From an uncultured Verrucomicrobiales bacterium (GTDB lineage: Bacteria; Verrucomicrobiota; Verrucomicrobiia; Verrucomicrobiales; Akkermansiaceae): a stretch of DNA of 64,000 nt. A model generated the notes under the pieces. The model saw only the letters and a list, made by a program, of their open reading frames with translations, did no database searches and had not been told where the DNA came from. The translations under genes and the position numbers were made by a program. The stretch is from contig CALCHQ010000034.1 of NCBI GenBank assembly GCA_937901085.1, forward strand, positions 92,744 to 156,743, read 5' to 3'. Shown in pieces: positions 26,085-32,952 of this stretch (within the stretch, counting starts at the first letter, position 1; the number at the start of each line of letters is the position of its first letter).

Positions 26085-28232
26085 ATGAAACAAATACTGA
26101 CAATGCTGGGCGCTCTGGCGCTCATGAGCGGCACCGCCCTGGCTCAGGAAGCCGCCGCGGCTGCTCCGGCGCAGGATGCACTTCCCCTCTGGGAAATGAT
26201 TGTATTCTGTGTGGTTGTTGTAGGTGTGATCGGCCTGGGTATCTGGAAATCCAGCGACTCCGGCGAAAGCGCCGAAGAGAAGAAAGAGAAGGGCGCTGCC
26301 GACTACTTCCTGGCCGGCCGTGGTCTGAGCTGGTGGCTCGTGGGCTTCTCCCTGCTGGCTGCCAACATCTCCACCGAGCAGTTCGTGGGCATGAGTGGCC
26401 AGTCTGCCGACTGGCTGGGTCTTGCCATTGCCGGCTATGAGTGGCTTGCCGCCATCGTGCTGGTGATTGTGGCCTTCACCTTCCTTCCCATGCTGCTCAA
26501 GCGCGGCGTGTTCACGATTCCCCAGTTCCTGGAGGAACGTTACAATGGTGTGGCTCGTGTTATCATGGCTCTGGTGAACCTGCTCATCCTGGTGGGTGTA
26601 CCTACTGCCGCCGTAATTTACGCCGGTGCCAGCGTGGTATCCGTTTACTTTGACTTGCCCGTGACCACTGGCTGCCTCATCATTGCCGGTGCTGCCACGG
26701 TATATGTGTATGTGGGTGGTTTGAAGGCCTGCGCCTGGACTGACCTCATCTGGGGTGCTGCCCTCATCGTGGGCGGCGGCGTGGTAGCCTACTTCGCCAT
26801 CATGGCCCTGGGTGCCTACACCACCGTGCCGGAAAACATTGTGGCTACGGCCGTGACATCCGCTAACACCAGCGCCGATGCCCTGGCTTCCACCGGTTCC
26901 CAGTTCTGCGACGGCCTCAGCCGCATGATGAACCTCAACGCCGGTGACGTGGAGGGCGCTACCAATGGCATCGGCGGCAAGCTGCACATGATGCGCGAAA
27001 AGACCGACCCCGTAATGCCCTGGACGGTTTACCTGCTGGGTCTGTGGATTCCCAACTTCTTCTACTGGGGGCTCAACCAGTACATCATGCAGCGCACCCT
27101 GGCTTCCAAGAGCCTCGAAGAAGGCCAGCTGGGTATCGTGTTTGCGGCTTTCCTGAAGCTCCTCATTCCCTTCGTGGTCATCATTCCGGGCATTCTGGCC
27201 TACAACCTGTACCGCGATGACCTGGCCGCCAAGGCCGACTCCAACTCCGTGGCCATCGTGCAGGCTGCCGAAGCTACCGGCAAGAAGGTGATTTACGATA
27301 TTGCCGCCAGCCGTCTGGTGCGTGAGGATTCTGCTGCTTCCTCCGTGGACTACCTCAAGAAGAACCTGGCCATCGTGGGGGCTGCCGATGTGGTGCCCGC
27401 TCTGGAGGCCAAGGCTGCCGAGCTGGCTGCCATTCCCGCCAAGGACATTGCCGGCCGTACCGCCAAGGCTGAGGAGATGCTGGCTCTCGACAAGACCGCT
27501 ACCGCCGCTGCCCGCAGCAATGTGGCCGACTACACCGTGACCACCACGCTGGCCGCCTACCAGTATGACTACGCCTTCGCCACCCTGCTTCGCAAGCTGC
27601 TGCCAGGTACGGGCTGGGCTTGGTTTGTGCTGGCTGCTCTGTTCGGCGCTGTGGTAAGCTCCCTGGCTTCCATGCTGAACTCCGCTTCCACGCTCTTCAC
27701 CATGGACCTCTACAACAAGAGCAAGGAAGTCATCACCGGCAAGCCTGCCTCCGGCACGCAGCTGGTGGCTGTGGGCAAGGTGGCTGTGCTGGTCTGCGCC
27801 GTCATTGCCACGGTTGTGGCTCCCTTCCTGGATAACCCTGCCTTCGGTGGTATCTTCACCTTCATTCAGGAGTTCCAGGGCTTCCTGAGCCCCGGTGTGC
27901 TGGCCGTGTTCCTGTTCGGCTTCTTCGTACCCAAGTGCCCCCGCATCTTCGGTTGGCTGGGTATCGTCATTGGTGCTGTGGCCTACGCCTCCTTCAAGTG
28001 GGTGGAAATCCTCGGCTTCACGGGTGATTCCTTCCTCAACCGCATGGGCTACTCCCTCATCGTGGTCTGCGTGGTGGGCCTTATCCTCACCATCGTGAAC
28101 CACCTCAAGGGTGGTGAAGCCGTGGTGCTTGAGGACAAGGGCATCATCGAGATGAAGACCTCCGGCCGCGCCAAGGGCTTCGGCTGGGCTGTGATTGCCG
28201 CCACGGTGGCTCTCTACATCCTCTTCTGGTAA
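26085..28232 (+). CDS. Sodium/solute symporter (SSS family), probably for galactose
   Basis: Na+-coupled sugar importer in the inner membrane. The 715 residues start with a cleavable-looking hydrophobic stretch (LGALALMSGTALAQEAAA). The SSS core follows: DYFLAGRGLSWWLVGFSLLA, NISTEQFVGMSGQ, YNGVARVIMALVNLL and, near 520, AALFGAVVSSLASMLNSAST with the Na+-site serines. An Ala/Lys-rich hydrophilic insert of about 120 residues (roughly 375-495) and the N-terminal extension make it longer than typical members (550-600). Coupling to galK suggests galactose or a related hexose as substrate; that is inference from the operon. Confidence 0.9.
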   Translation: MKQILTMLGALALMSGTALAQEAAAAAPAQDALPLWEMIVFCVVVVGVIGLGIWKSSDSGESAEEKKEKGAADYFLAGRGLSWWLVGFSLLAANISTEQFVGMSGQSADWLGLAIAGYEWLAAIVLVIVAFTFLPMLLKRGVFTIPQFLEERYNGVARVIMALVNLLILVGVPTAAVIYAGASVVSVYFDLPVTTGCLIIAGAATVYVYVGGLKACAWTDLIWGAALIVGGGVVAYFAIMALGAYTTVPENIVATAVTSANTSADALASTGSQFCDGLSRMMNLNAGDVEGATNGIGGKLHMMREKTDPVMPWTVYLLGLWIPNFFYWGLNQYIMQRTLASKSLEEGQLGIVFAAFLKLLIPFVVIIPGILAYNLYRDDLAAKADSNSVAIVQAAEATGKKVIYDIAASRLVREDSAASSVDYLKKNLAIVGAADVVPALEAKAAELAAIPAKDIAGRTAKAEEMLALDKTATAAARSNVADYTVTTTLAAYQYDYAFATLLRKLLPGTGWAWFVLAALFGAVVSSLASMLNSASTLFTMDLYNKSKEVITGKPASGTQLVAVGKVAVLVCAVIATVVAPFLDNPAFGGIFTFIQEFQGFLSPGVLAVFLFGFFVPKCPRIFGWLGIVIGAVAYASFKWVEILGFTGDSFLNRMGYSLIVVCVVGLILTIVNHLKGGEAVVLEDKGIIEMKTSGRAKGFGWAVIAATVALYILFW

Positions 28233-28256
28233 AGAAAAGCATCCCTCAAAACAAAC

Positions 28257-28294
28257 TGCCCGCATCCCTGACCGGGGTGCGGGCAATTTTTTTT
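28257..28294 (+). terminator. galK operon terminator
   Basis: TGCCCGCATCCC pairs with GGGGTGCGGGCA, followed by eight T residues. Confidence 0.9.
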
Positions 28295-28304
28295 GGGGGC
28301 CTAG

Positions 28305-28386
28305 GGATTAAGGATAAATGTGGAATTTCGCGCGGCGGAGCCGCGCCTGATGTTATACATTCAACATTAAAAATTCTACATTCAAC
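28305..28386. repeat. Degenerate AT repeats around a GC hairpin
   Basis: GGATTAAGGAT, then the hairpin GCGCGGC-GGA-GCCGCGC (28330-28346), then two copies of TACATTCAAC (28356 and 28377 region). The same composite (GGATTAAGG next to a GC hairpin) recurs near 37,030. Confidence 0.55.
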
Positions 28387-29299
28387 CTTTCCGCCCTCTG
28401 GGATGGAAACTCTGGTGCAGCGAGACCAGGCGCTTCTGGTCCACATGCGTATACACCTGCGTGGTGGAGAGGCTGGCATGCCCCAGCATATCCTGAATCA
28501 CCCGTAAATCCGCTCCATTCTCCAGCAGGTGCGTGGCAAAGGAATGGCGCAGGATGTGCGGGTACACATTTTCCGGTAACCCGGCAGCGCGGGCGCGTTC
28601 CTTGATAATCTGGCGGATGCGGTCGCGTGTGAGCTTCTCACCCCGGTTCGAGAGGAAGAGGATATGCCCCGCCCGGCGGCCATTGCGGAGCAGGCGCGGG
28701 CGGGCATGTTCCAGATAGGCACGCAGCGCTCTGGCTGCCACGCCCCCCAGCGGCACATAGCGGGTCTTGTTGCCCTTGCCGGTGACGCGCAGGAACTGTT
28801 CCTCCCAGTCCACCTGGTCGGCGCGCAGGTTCAGCAATTCGCTGACCCGCAGCCCGCTGCCGTAAAGCATCTCCAGCATGGCGCGGTCGCGCGCGCCGTA
28901 AGGTAAATCTGCCGGGTCAATGCTTTGCAGCAGGGTATTGACTGCATCGGCCTGCAGCGTTTCGGGCAGTGCCCTCCCGGCCCGCCCGCAGGGAAGCAGG
29001 GCCGCCGGATTGGTCGGCAGCACCTTTTCGCGCGCCAGATAGCGGAAAAACTGCCGCAGATGCACCAGCGCCACGCGGCAGGAAGAAGCAGATAAGCGGC
29101 AGGAGCTGTGCAGCCAGCGGTGGTATTCCGCCAGTAGAGCTTCACTCACCTCTGCCGGGGCATAGCCATGCTCTGCACACCAATCGGAAAAACGCGCCAG
29201 CGTGCGCTGAACGGAAAGCCGGTAATTGAAACTCAACCCGCGCTCTGCTGCCAGAAACAGCAGGAAAGATTCAGCCAGGCGTGGAAAGGAAGACGGCAT
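28382..29299 (-). CDS. Tyrosine recombinase, XerC/XerD type
   Basis: Site-specific recombinase, probably for chromosome dimer resolution. The 305 residues have the SAM-like N-terminal domain (FLLFLAAERGLSFNYRLSV) and the catalytic set: Arg in YGSGLRVSELLNLR, Lys in TGKGNKTRYVPL, HxxR in PHILRHSFATHLL, His in MLGHASLSTTQ and the nucleophile Tyr in QVYTHVD. Length and motifs match XerC/D, not a phage integrase. Its ATG overlaps the stop of the lipoprotein gene (TAATG), so the two are cotranscribed. Whether it is XerC or XerD is not clear from sequence. Confidence 0.93.
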   Translation of the reverse strand: MPSSFPRLAESFLLFLAAERGLSFNYRLSVQRTLARFSDWCAEHGYAPAEVSEALLAEYHRWLHSSCRLSASSCRVALVHLRQFFRYLAREKVLPTNPAALLPCGRAGRALPETLQADAVNTLLQSIDPADLPYGARDRAMLEMLYGSGLRVSELLNLRADQVDWEEQFLRVTGKGNKTRYVPLGGVAARALRAYLEHARPRLLRNGRRAGHILFLSNRGEKLTRDRIRQIIKERARAAGLPENVYPHILRHSFATHLLENGADLRVIQDMLGHASLSTTQVYTHVDQKRLVSLHQSFHPRGRKG

Positions 29300-29952
29300 T
29301 ATTCGCCGGAGCTACCGGCAGGTTCCGGCAGTTCCTCGGTGGGAGTGGGAAGCGCATCATCGTCGGCAGGCGTCTGGGCCTGCTGCTTGAGTAATTCGCG
29401 TCGGCGGGCGTTGAACTCATCGGTCTTCCTGGACTTCTTGCTCACCACCAGCACCGTGCGGCCGCTGGAGTTGGTCATGAGCTGCTGGTCATCCGTCGGG
29501 AAAGCGGCATTATCCCAGCTTTCCTCCGGCAGCAGCTCCTCGTCTGCCGTCGATACCAGCTTTACCGGGTTCACAAAATCCGTCTCGCGCAGGAAACCGC
29601 GGGAGCCTTCGTCCAGCTCGACGAAGTAATAAAGACCCTCGCAGGAAATGATTCGGGCCTGGGCAGCTTTCACCATGCGCCCCTCGGCGCCCTCATAATA
29701 ATCAGGGTTGCGGTTGAAGAGGAAAGCTTTCCCTTGCTGCACCTCCAGCGTTTCGCCATCCTTGTACAGCCCTTCCTTCACATACTTGGCCCGCGCTTCG
29801 GCGCGCACCGCATCCATGCCGGGCGGGTCCAGGGGGGAGGGCTCTTCCAGATAGATAGGTGTGTACACCCCCGGAGAAGAAAGACGCTCCACCACGCTGC
29901 ACGACGAGAGCAGCGCAAGACCGAACAGGGAAAGAGTTGCCAGCGGCTTCAT
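29299..29952 (-). CDS. Hypothetical lipoprotein upstream of xer
   Basis: A 217-residue lipoprotein with signal MKPLATLSLFGLALLSSC (lipobox LSSC, Cys 18). The mature part contains an SH3-like stretch near residues 90-135 (ARIISCEGLYYFVELDEGSRGFLRETDF) and a C-terminal Lys/Arg patch followed by an acidic, Pro-rich tail. No known family is recognised. It leads an operon with the recombinase, an odd pairing with no obvious functional link. The ATG lies nine bases after a good -10 box, so the leader is about three bases. Confidence 0.85.
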   Translation of the reverse strand: MKPLATLSLFGLALLSSCSVVERLSSPGVYTPIYLEEPSPLDPPGMDAVRAEARAKYVKEGLYKDGETLEVQQGKAFLFNRNPDYYEGAEGRMVKAAQARIISCEGLYYFVELDEGSRGFLRETDFVNPVKLVSTADEELLPEESWDNAAFPTDDQQLMTNSSGRTVLVVSKKSRKTDEFNARRRELLKQQAQTPADDDALPTPTEELPEPAGSSGE

Positions 29953-29961
29953 GATGCCCCT

Positions 29962-29990
29962 ATACTAGCATGTCTGCCACTCTTTGACAA
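29962..29990 (-). promoter_or_regulatory. Promoter of the lipoprotein-xer operon
   Basis: TTGTCA (29990-29985), 17-bp spacer, TAGTAT (29967-29962). The expected start at 29955 leaves a three-base leader. Confidence 0.6.
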
Positions 29991-30033
29991 GCCTGGTGTT
30001 GGTGGCTGCCTCACAATTCAGGAGCGCGCTACC

Positions 30034-30070
30034 CAAAGCAAAACCCGCTTCCCATGACTGGGAAGCGGGT
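30034..30070 (-). terminator. Displaced tRNA-Thr terminator
   Basis: ACCCGCTTCCCA/TGGGAAGCGGGT stem (30043-30070), then TTTTGCTTT on the minus strand. It directly follows the truncated tRNA copy, so it was probably the terminator of tRNA-Thr before the element inserted. Confidence 0.7.
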
Positions 30071-30072
30071 CA

Positions 30073-30113
30073 AGAGCCGGATGTCAGGGTCGAACTGACG
30101 ACCGTCCGATTAC
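30073..30113. repeat. Attachment-site repeat, distal copy (tRNA fragment)
   Basis: 41 bp identical to 34211-34251, ending at the anticodon-loop side of tRNA-Thr. It lacks the 5' half of the tRNA, so it is an att remnant and not a functional tRNA gene. Confidence 0.92.
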
Positions 30114-30189
30114 CGAATGACCGCAGCCGGGCATCGCTTCTTGCTGGATAACGGCTTTTTGTTTTGCTGACTTCATGGCGTTGGAAAAC

Positions 30190-30348
30190 TTACTTATCGG
30201 CGAGGATGGAGGCCATTGCTTTTTTTGCCGTCCATTTTATGAAGAGTTTTAAATCTGAAAAACCATGTCGTTCCATGGCTCTTCCCATATCTGCTATTTC
30301 TTGCTCTGTGAACTGAGCCAGGATTTCTATGTCGTTATTGGTTGTCAT
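30190..30348 (-). CDS. 52-residue protein divergent from the XRE-RHH regulator
   Basis: A short gene starting MTTNNDIEILAQFTEQEIAD and continuing with HGFSDLKLFIKWTAKKAMAS, ending ILADK. The second half looks like the two helices of a ribbon-helix-helix protein, but I cannot name a family. The ATG at 30348 fits a promoter (TGGACA-16-TAAAAT) that predicts a four-base leader; an in-frame ATG at 30360 lies inside the -10 box. It reads toward the distal att site. Divergent small regulators at the end of an island often act as excisionase or antitoxin, but nothing here proves either. Confidence 0.6.
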   Translation of the reverse strand: MTTNNDIEILAQFTEQEIADMGRAMERHGFSDLKLFIKWTAKKAMASILADK

Positions 30349-30358
30349 CTCTGGGTGC

Positions 30359-30386
30359 ATTTTACCGATTTTTATAAATTTGTCCA
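30359..30386 (-). promoter_or_regulatory. Promoter of the 52-residue gene
   Basis: TGGACA (30386-30381), 16-bp spacer, TAAAAT (30364-30359). Expected start 30352, four-base leader. Confidence 0.55.
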
Positions 30387-30424
30387 GCTTTTTTATAGAA
30401 ACGTGTATTTTTGTTGATTTTTTC

Positions 30425-30452
30425 TTTACCTTTTTATATTTTTTTATAAAAT
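30425..30452 (+). promoter_or_regulatory. Promoter of the XRE-RHH gene, leaderless geometry
   Basis: TTTACC (30425-30430), 16-bp AT-only spacer, TAAAAT (30447-30452). Expected start 30459, the A of the ATG. Confidence 0.55.
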
Positions 30453-30458
30453 ACAGTC

Positions 30459-30818
30459 ATGGACAATTATGACTACAAAATAGAAAATAGACGGATGAAG
30501 CTTGACATTTGGTTAAGAAAATGTCGAATGTCACGCAAGCAGTTTGCAGAAGAATTAAACGTTTCAGAAGCTAGCGCATACGGATGGCTTTCTAACACAA
30601 ACATACCAGACAAACGCTGGGATGAAATTGAAGATTTTTTCAAAAGGAAAGGTGTTGTCGAAGAGCCCAAACCGATTTGTCGAGCCATAGGTGTTGTTGT
30701 ATGGGAAAAAGATGCTATAAAAATGGATAAAATAGCAGAAGAACGAGGGCAAACCCTTGCAGAGTTTATTCGTGATTGTGCAGTAGAAGAAACAAAACGT
30801 ATTCTCGGCGAAGCATAA
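30459..30818 (+). CDS. XRE-type HTH fused to a ribbon-helix-helix domain
   Basis: A 119-residue protein with two DNA-binding regions. Residues 14-60 look like an XRE/Cro helix-turn-helix (LDIWLRKCRMSRKQFAEELN, then VSEASAYGWLSNTNIPDKRW). Residues 77-116 look like a ribbon-helix-helix (AIGVVVWEKDAIKMDKIAEE, then GQTLAEFIRDCAVEETKRIL). The ORF's ATG is the predicted transcription start. An internal ATG at 30495 would remove the first 12 residues without touching the HTH. It likely regulates the element, perhaps the three cargo promoters or the divergent gene (inference). A strong terminator follows. Confidence 0.75.
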   Translation: MDNYDYKIENRRMKLDIWLRKCRMSRKQFAEELNVSEASAYGWLSNTNIPDKRWDEIEDFFKRKGVVEEPKPICRAIGVVVWEKDAIKMDKIAEERGQTLAEFIRDCAVEETKRILGEA

Positions 30819-30830
30819 CCCTTCCCCACC

Positions 30831-30858
30831 GCCCCCTCATACGAGGGGGCTTTTTTTT
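30831..30858 (+). terminator. XRE-RHH gene terminator
   Basis: GCCCCCTC-ATAC-GAGGGGGC stem followed by eight T residues. Confidence 0.92.
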
Positions 30859-30859
30859 C

Positions 30860-31112
30860 GCCGTGGAATTGGCTCTTGGTTGGGGTAGTCGGGCACTTGA
30901 TTGACTCGCGGCGTGGTGGGGTTGGGCTCATAGCGTCCTCACTCTACACCCGACTTTGCGCTGAGTCAAATTATGTTGTAGAACAACAGCTTAATGTTAG
31001 GCGGTGTGCGGAAAACACGCTGCTGAAATGCAGCTAACACTCAGCTAATACCAGCTAAATTAGCCGCACCATCAGCTAATTTAGCCGCAAATTAGCCGTC
31101 ATTAGCCGATAG
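30860..31112. other. Noncoding control region of the element
   Basis: About 250 bp with no supported gene. It holds a distant inverted pair TTGACTC (near 30,899) and GAGTCAA (near 30,962), a small hairpin TGTTGT-AGA-ACAACA (30974-30988), and the GCTAA array at 31033-31106. It lies between the XRE-RHH terminator and the first cargo promoter. Confidence 0.6.
31033..31106. repeat. Helically phased array of eight GCTAA boxes
   Basis: Direct GCTAA at 31033, 31044, 31054 and 31075; inverted TTAGC at 31060, 31081, 31092 and 31102. Spacings of 11, 10, 21 and 21, 11, 10 bp put all boxes on about the same face of the helix. Two pairs form palindromes (GCTAAATTAGC and GCTAATTTAGC). It looks like an iteron or cooperative binding site. 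Confidence 0.85.
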
Positions 31113-31113
31113 A

Positions 31114-31158
31114 TTTTGCTTTCCATTACCCGCGCAACGTGATAGAGTATTGGGTGCT
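31114..31158 (+). promoter_or_regulatory. Cargo promoter module 1
   Basis: TTTTGC (ends 31119), 19 bp, GTGATAGAGTAT (31139-31150), 8 bp, ATG. The same layout precedes the next two cargo genes. No good -35 box is seen at the usual spacing, so an activator may be needed. Confidence 0.7.
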
Positions 31159-31632
31159 ATGGAAGATGACAAATTTTATATTTATAATGAAAATCTGGGT
31201 GATTGGGAAATCGACACATTTACTTTGCGTGAGCTATCAGAAAGAATTAAAGATAATGAGAACCCCACAATATGTCCCATAAAAAAGGACGGGCAAGCAG
31301 GGCAACCTATACCGTATCGACAATACGTTACGGCATTATTGAGGCAATCCCCCCACCTTTCCATACAAAAAGTTTATTATACGTACGAGGTAATTACTCA
31401 TAATGTATACAAAAAAAACAAATTTGACGCCTTGGGTTTTAAGAAAAAAATTAACAAACTTGCTGCCGATGGATACAGGCTCGTTACATTCGGAAACGTA
31501 AGCGGGTTTCCTGAAAGCGAAGAAGCCATGGAACAAGCTGTTATCAACTCTGTTTTTGATGGCAATTCCGTTATACATGATTACAAAATTGCTGTAGCAA
31601 TCATGGAAAAAGAAATTGTGCAATTTAAGTGA
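31159..31632 (+). CDS. Cargo protein 1: shared N-terminal domain plus DUF4177-like domain
   Basis: A 157-residue soluble protein with no signal or membrane segment. Residues 1-65 are the domain shared with the next two genes: FYIYNENLGDWEIDTFTL, then ENPTICPIKKDGQAGQPIPY. Residues 75-155 (VYYTYEVITHNVYKKNKFDA ... INKLAADGYRLVTFGNVSG) resemble a DUF4177 alpha-beta fold, where a Y-E-Y strand and a G-x-x-L-V strand flank a helix. Function unknown. The ATG follows a conserved promoter module by eight bases. Base composition is AT-rich relative to the host. Confidence 0.8.
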   Translation: MEDDKFYIYNENLGDWEIDTFTLRELSERIKDNENPTICPIKKDGQAGQPIPYRQYVTALLRQSPHLSIQKVYYTYEVITHNVYKKNKFDALGFKKKINKLAADGYRLVTFGNVSGFPESEEAMEQAVINSVFDGNSVIHDYKIAVAIMEKEIVQFK

Positions 31633-31684
31633 CTATTCATTGCTCATTTTTGGGATTGCATGCTTCAGAGCATCATATCATTTT

Positions 31685-31729
31685 TTTTGCTTCCAATAGC
31701 GAACACGATGTGATAGAGTATAAGATTAT
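31685..31729 (+). promoter_or_regulatory. Cargo promoter module 2
   Basis: TTTTGC (ends 31690), 19 bp, GTGATAGAGTAT (31710-31721), 8 bp, ATG at 31730. The spacing is identical to module 1. Confidence 0.7.
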
Positions 31730-32239
31730 ATGAAGTTCTACCTTTACAATGATGAAGCCAAACAATGGTCTACTGAGACATATACGCTGGGCCAGCTTGC
31801 AAGAATAATCCATCCGAGCGAAAACCCGTCCATTTGTCCTGTCATGGATAATGGTGAAGCTGGGCAGTCTATTTTCTATCGCCAATATCTTAAAGCGTTG
31901 AATAATCTCAGAGAACAAAAAAATGGGGTTATGGAAACAATCGGCAATTTTCTAACAGCAGACCTTAACCCGCCAAAGCCGAAATCATATACACCTCAAC
32001 AAAATATAGCAGGAAATGGAGAACAAAGGAATATGAAGGAACTGGAACACATAGACATGCTGCCGCCCGAAGTGCGGGCAGTAGACTACTTGCTCCGGCA
32101 TACCAGCTTGCCAAACCTGATTGAGGAAATGCGGTCGCTGGTGAAGAATGCATCCTCGTTAATCGCGTTCATTATTTTTGTGAACATATTTGCTTTGGCT
32201 GTAGGCTTGATTGCCATTGTGGTATCTATCGGAAGGTGA
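31730..32239 (+). CDS. Cargo protein 2: shared N-terminal domain plus C-terminal membrane helix
   Basis: A 169-residue protein. Residues 1-62 are the shared domain (KFYLYNDEAKQWSTETYTL, ENPSICPVMDNGEAGQSIFY), about half identical to cargo 1. A Pro/Asn-rich linker follows, then an amphipathic segment (AVDYLLRHTSLPNLIEEMRS), and a single transmembrane helix at about residues 143-166 (IAFIIFVNIFALAVGLIAIV) near the C-terminus, so it is a tail-anchored protein with the shared domain in the cytoplasm. Function unknown. Own copy of the promoter module; 97 bp separate it from cargo 1. Confidence 0.78.
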   Translation: MKFYLYNDEAKQWSTETYTLGQLARIIHPSENPSICPVMDNGEAGQSIFYRQYLKALNNLREQKNGVMETIGNFLTADLNPPKPKSYTPQQNIAGNGEQRNMKELEHIDMLPPEVRAVDYLLRHTSLPNLIEEMRSLVKNASSLIAFIIFVNIFALAVGLIAIVVSIGR

Positions 32240-32244
32240 TACTT

Positions 32245-32289
32245 TTTTTCTTCCCATCAGCCGCGCGGTGTGGTAGAGTATGGGGTACT
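32245..32289 (+). promoter_or_regulatory. Cargo promoter module 3
   Basis: TTTTTC (ends 32250), 19 bp, GTGGTAGAGTAT (32270-32281), then ATG at 32290 exactly 8 bp downstream, as in modules 1 and 2. That ATG is out of frame with the long reading frame. Confidence 0.65.
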
Positions 32290-32945
32290 ATGAAAAAATT
32301 GTTGCTTTTCTTTATTACGATTCAATTTCTAACTCGTGGCAGCAAGTAACGCCAGAGCAACTTGCGGTTGTCAACGACTCATCTGCTTACATTATCCCAA
32401 TAGACGAGGATGGGAATCAAGGCGAACAAATAACATGGGGTGAATATGAATCGCCTGAGCAGCAAAAAGCAAGAGAGAAAGCTATTCTCCATGCTGCGTT
32501 AAAAGAAGAACAGCGACGAAAGGCTGAGGAAGAGGAACAGGCAAAAATTCAAGCAGAAAAAGAAAAAGAAGAACAGGAAAGACTAAAAAAGGAGCAGGAA
32601 GAAAAAACAAAGGAAGAAGCTCACTTGCGTGAAGAAGAAGAAAAGCAAAAAAAAGAATATGATTGCCGGCAGCGACAAGCAACGAATCTGCAATCAATTT
32701 TTGATAAGCTTGGCTCTGCTAATATTGAGCTCACTTGCTTGCTTGTACGCAAACTTTGCCGTCTTGTAATAGTTGTTTTTTGGCTTAATTTTTTTGCAGG
32801 AGGTGCGCTGATAGGTCTAACAGCTTCTCCTGAAGAAAAAGCGCAAGGTTTAGCATGTGGGTTGCTTGCCAGCGTGTTTGTCTCTCTTATTATATTGGGT
32901 GTTGTGTCATCATGGGCAGAGAATGACGAAAAAAAAGAAAAATAA
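32280..32945 (+). CDS. Cargo protein 3: shared domain, coiled coil and two membrane helices
   Basis: A 221-residue frame. Residues 8-58 match the shared domain (AFLYYDSISNSWQQVTPEQL, IIPIDEDGNQGEQITWGEYE). Residues 60-135 are a Lys/Glu-rich coiled coil, and two hydrophobic helices follow (LVIVVFWLNFFAGGALIGL and GLLASVFVSLIILGVVSSW). The only in-frame ATG before the domain, at 32280, lies inside the -10 region of the promoter module. The ATG with conserved geometry (32290) opens a 19-codon frame that stops unless one base is added in the A6 tract at 32293-32298. So the gene is either translated from 32280, slips on the A tract, or is frameshifted. Confidence 0.7.
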   Translation: MGYYEKIVAFLYYDSISNSWQQVTPEQLAVVNDSSAYIIPIDEDGNQGEQITWGEYESPEQQKAREKAILHAALKEEQRRKAEEEEQAKIQAEKEKEEQERLKKEQEEKTKEEAHLREEEEKQKKEYDCRQRQATNLQSIFDKLGSANIELTCLLVRKLCRLVIVVFWLNFFAGGALIGLTASPEEKAQGLACGLLASVFVSLIILGVVSSWAENDEKKEK

Positions 32946-32952
32946 TTAGCGC

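Noticed and set aside
30073..30113. A second tRNA-Thr gene
   Set aside because: Only the 3' half is present; there is no acceptor 5' strand, D-arm or anticodon. It is the distal attachment site.
30084..30176. A 30-codon minus-strand frame (MKSAKQKAVIQQ...) at the island edge
   Set aside because: It runs into the tRNA-derived repeat, has no promoter of its own and shows no recognisable features.
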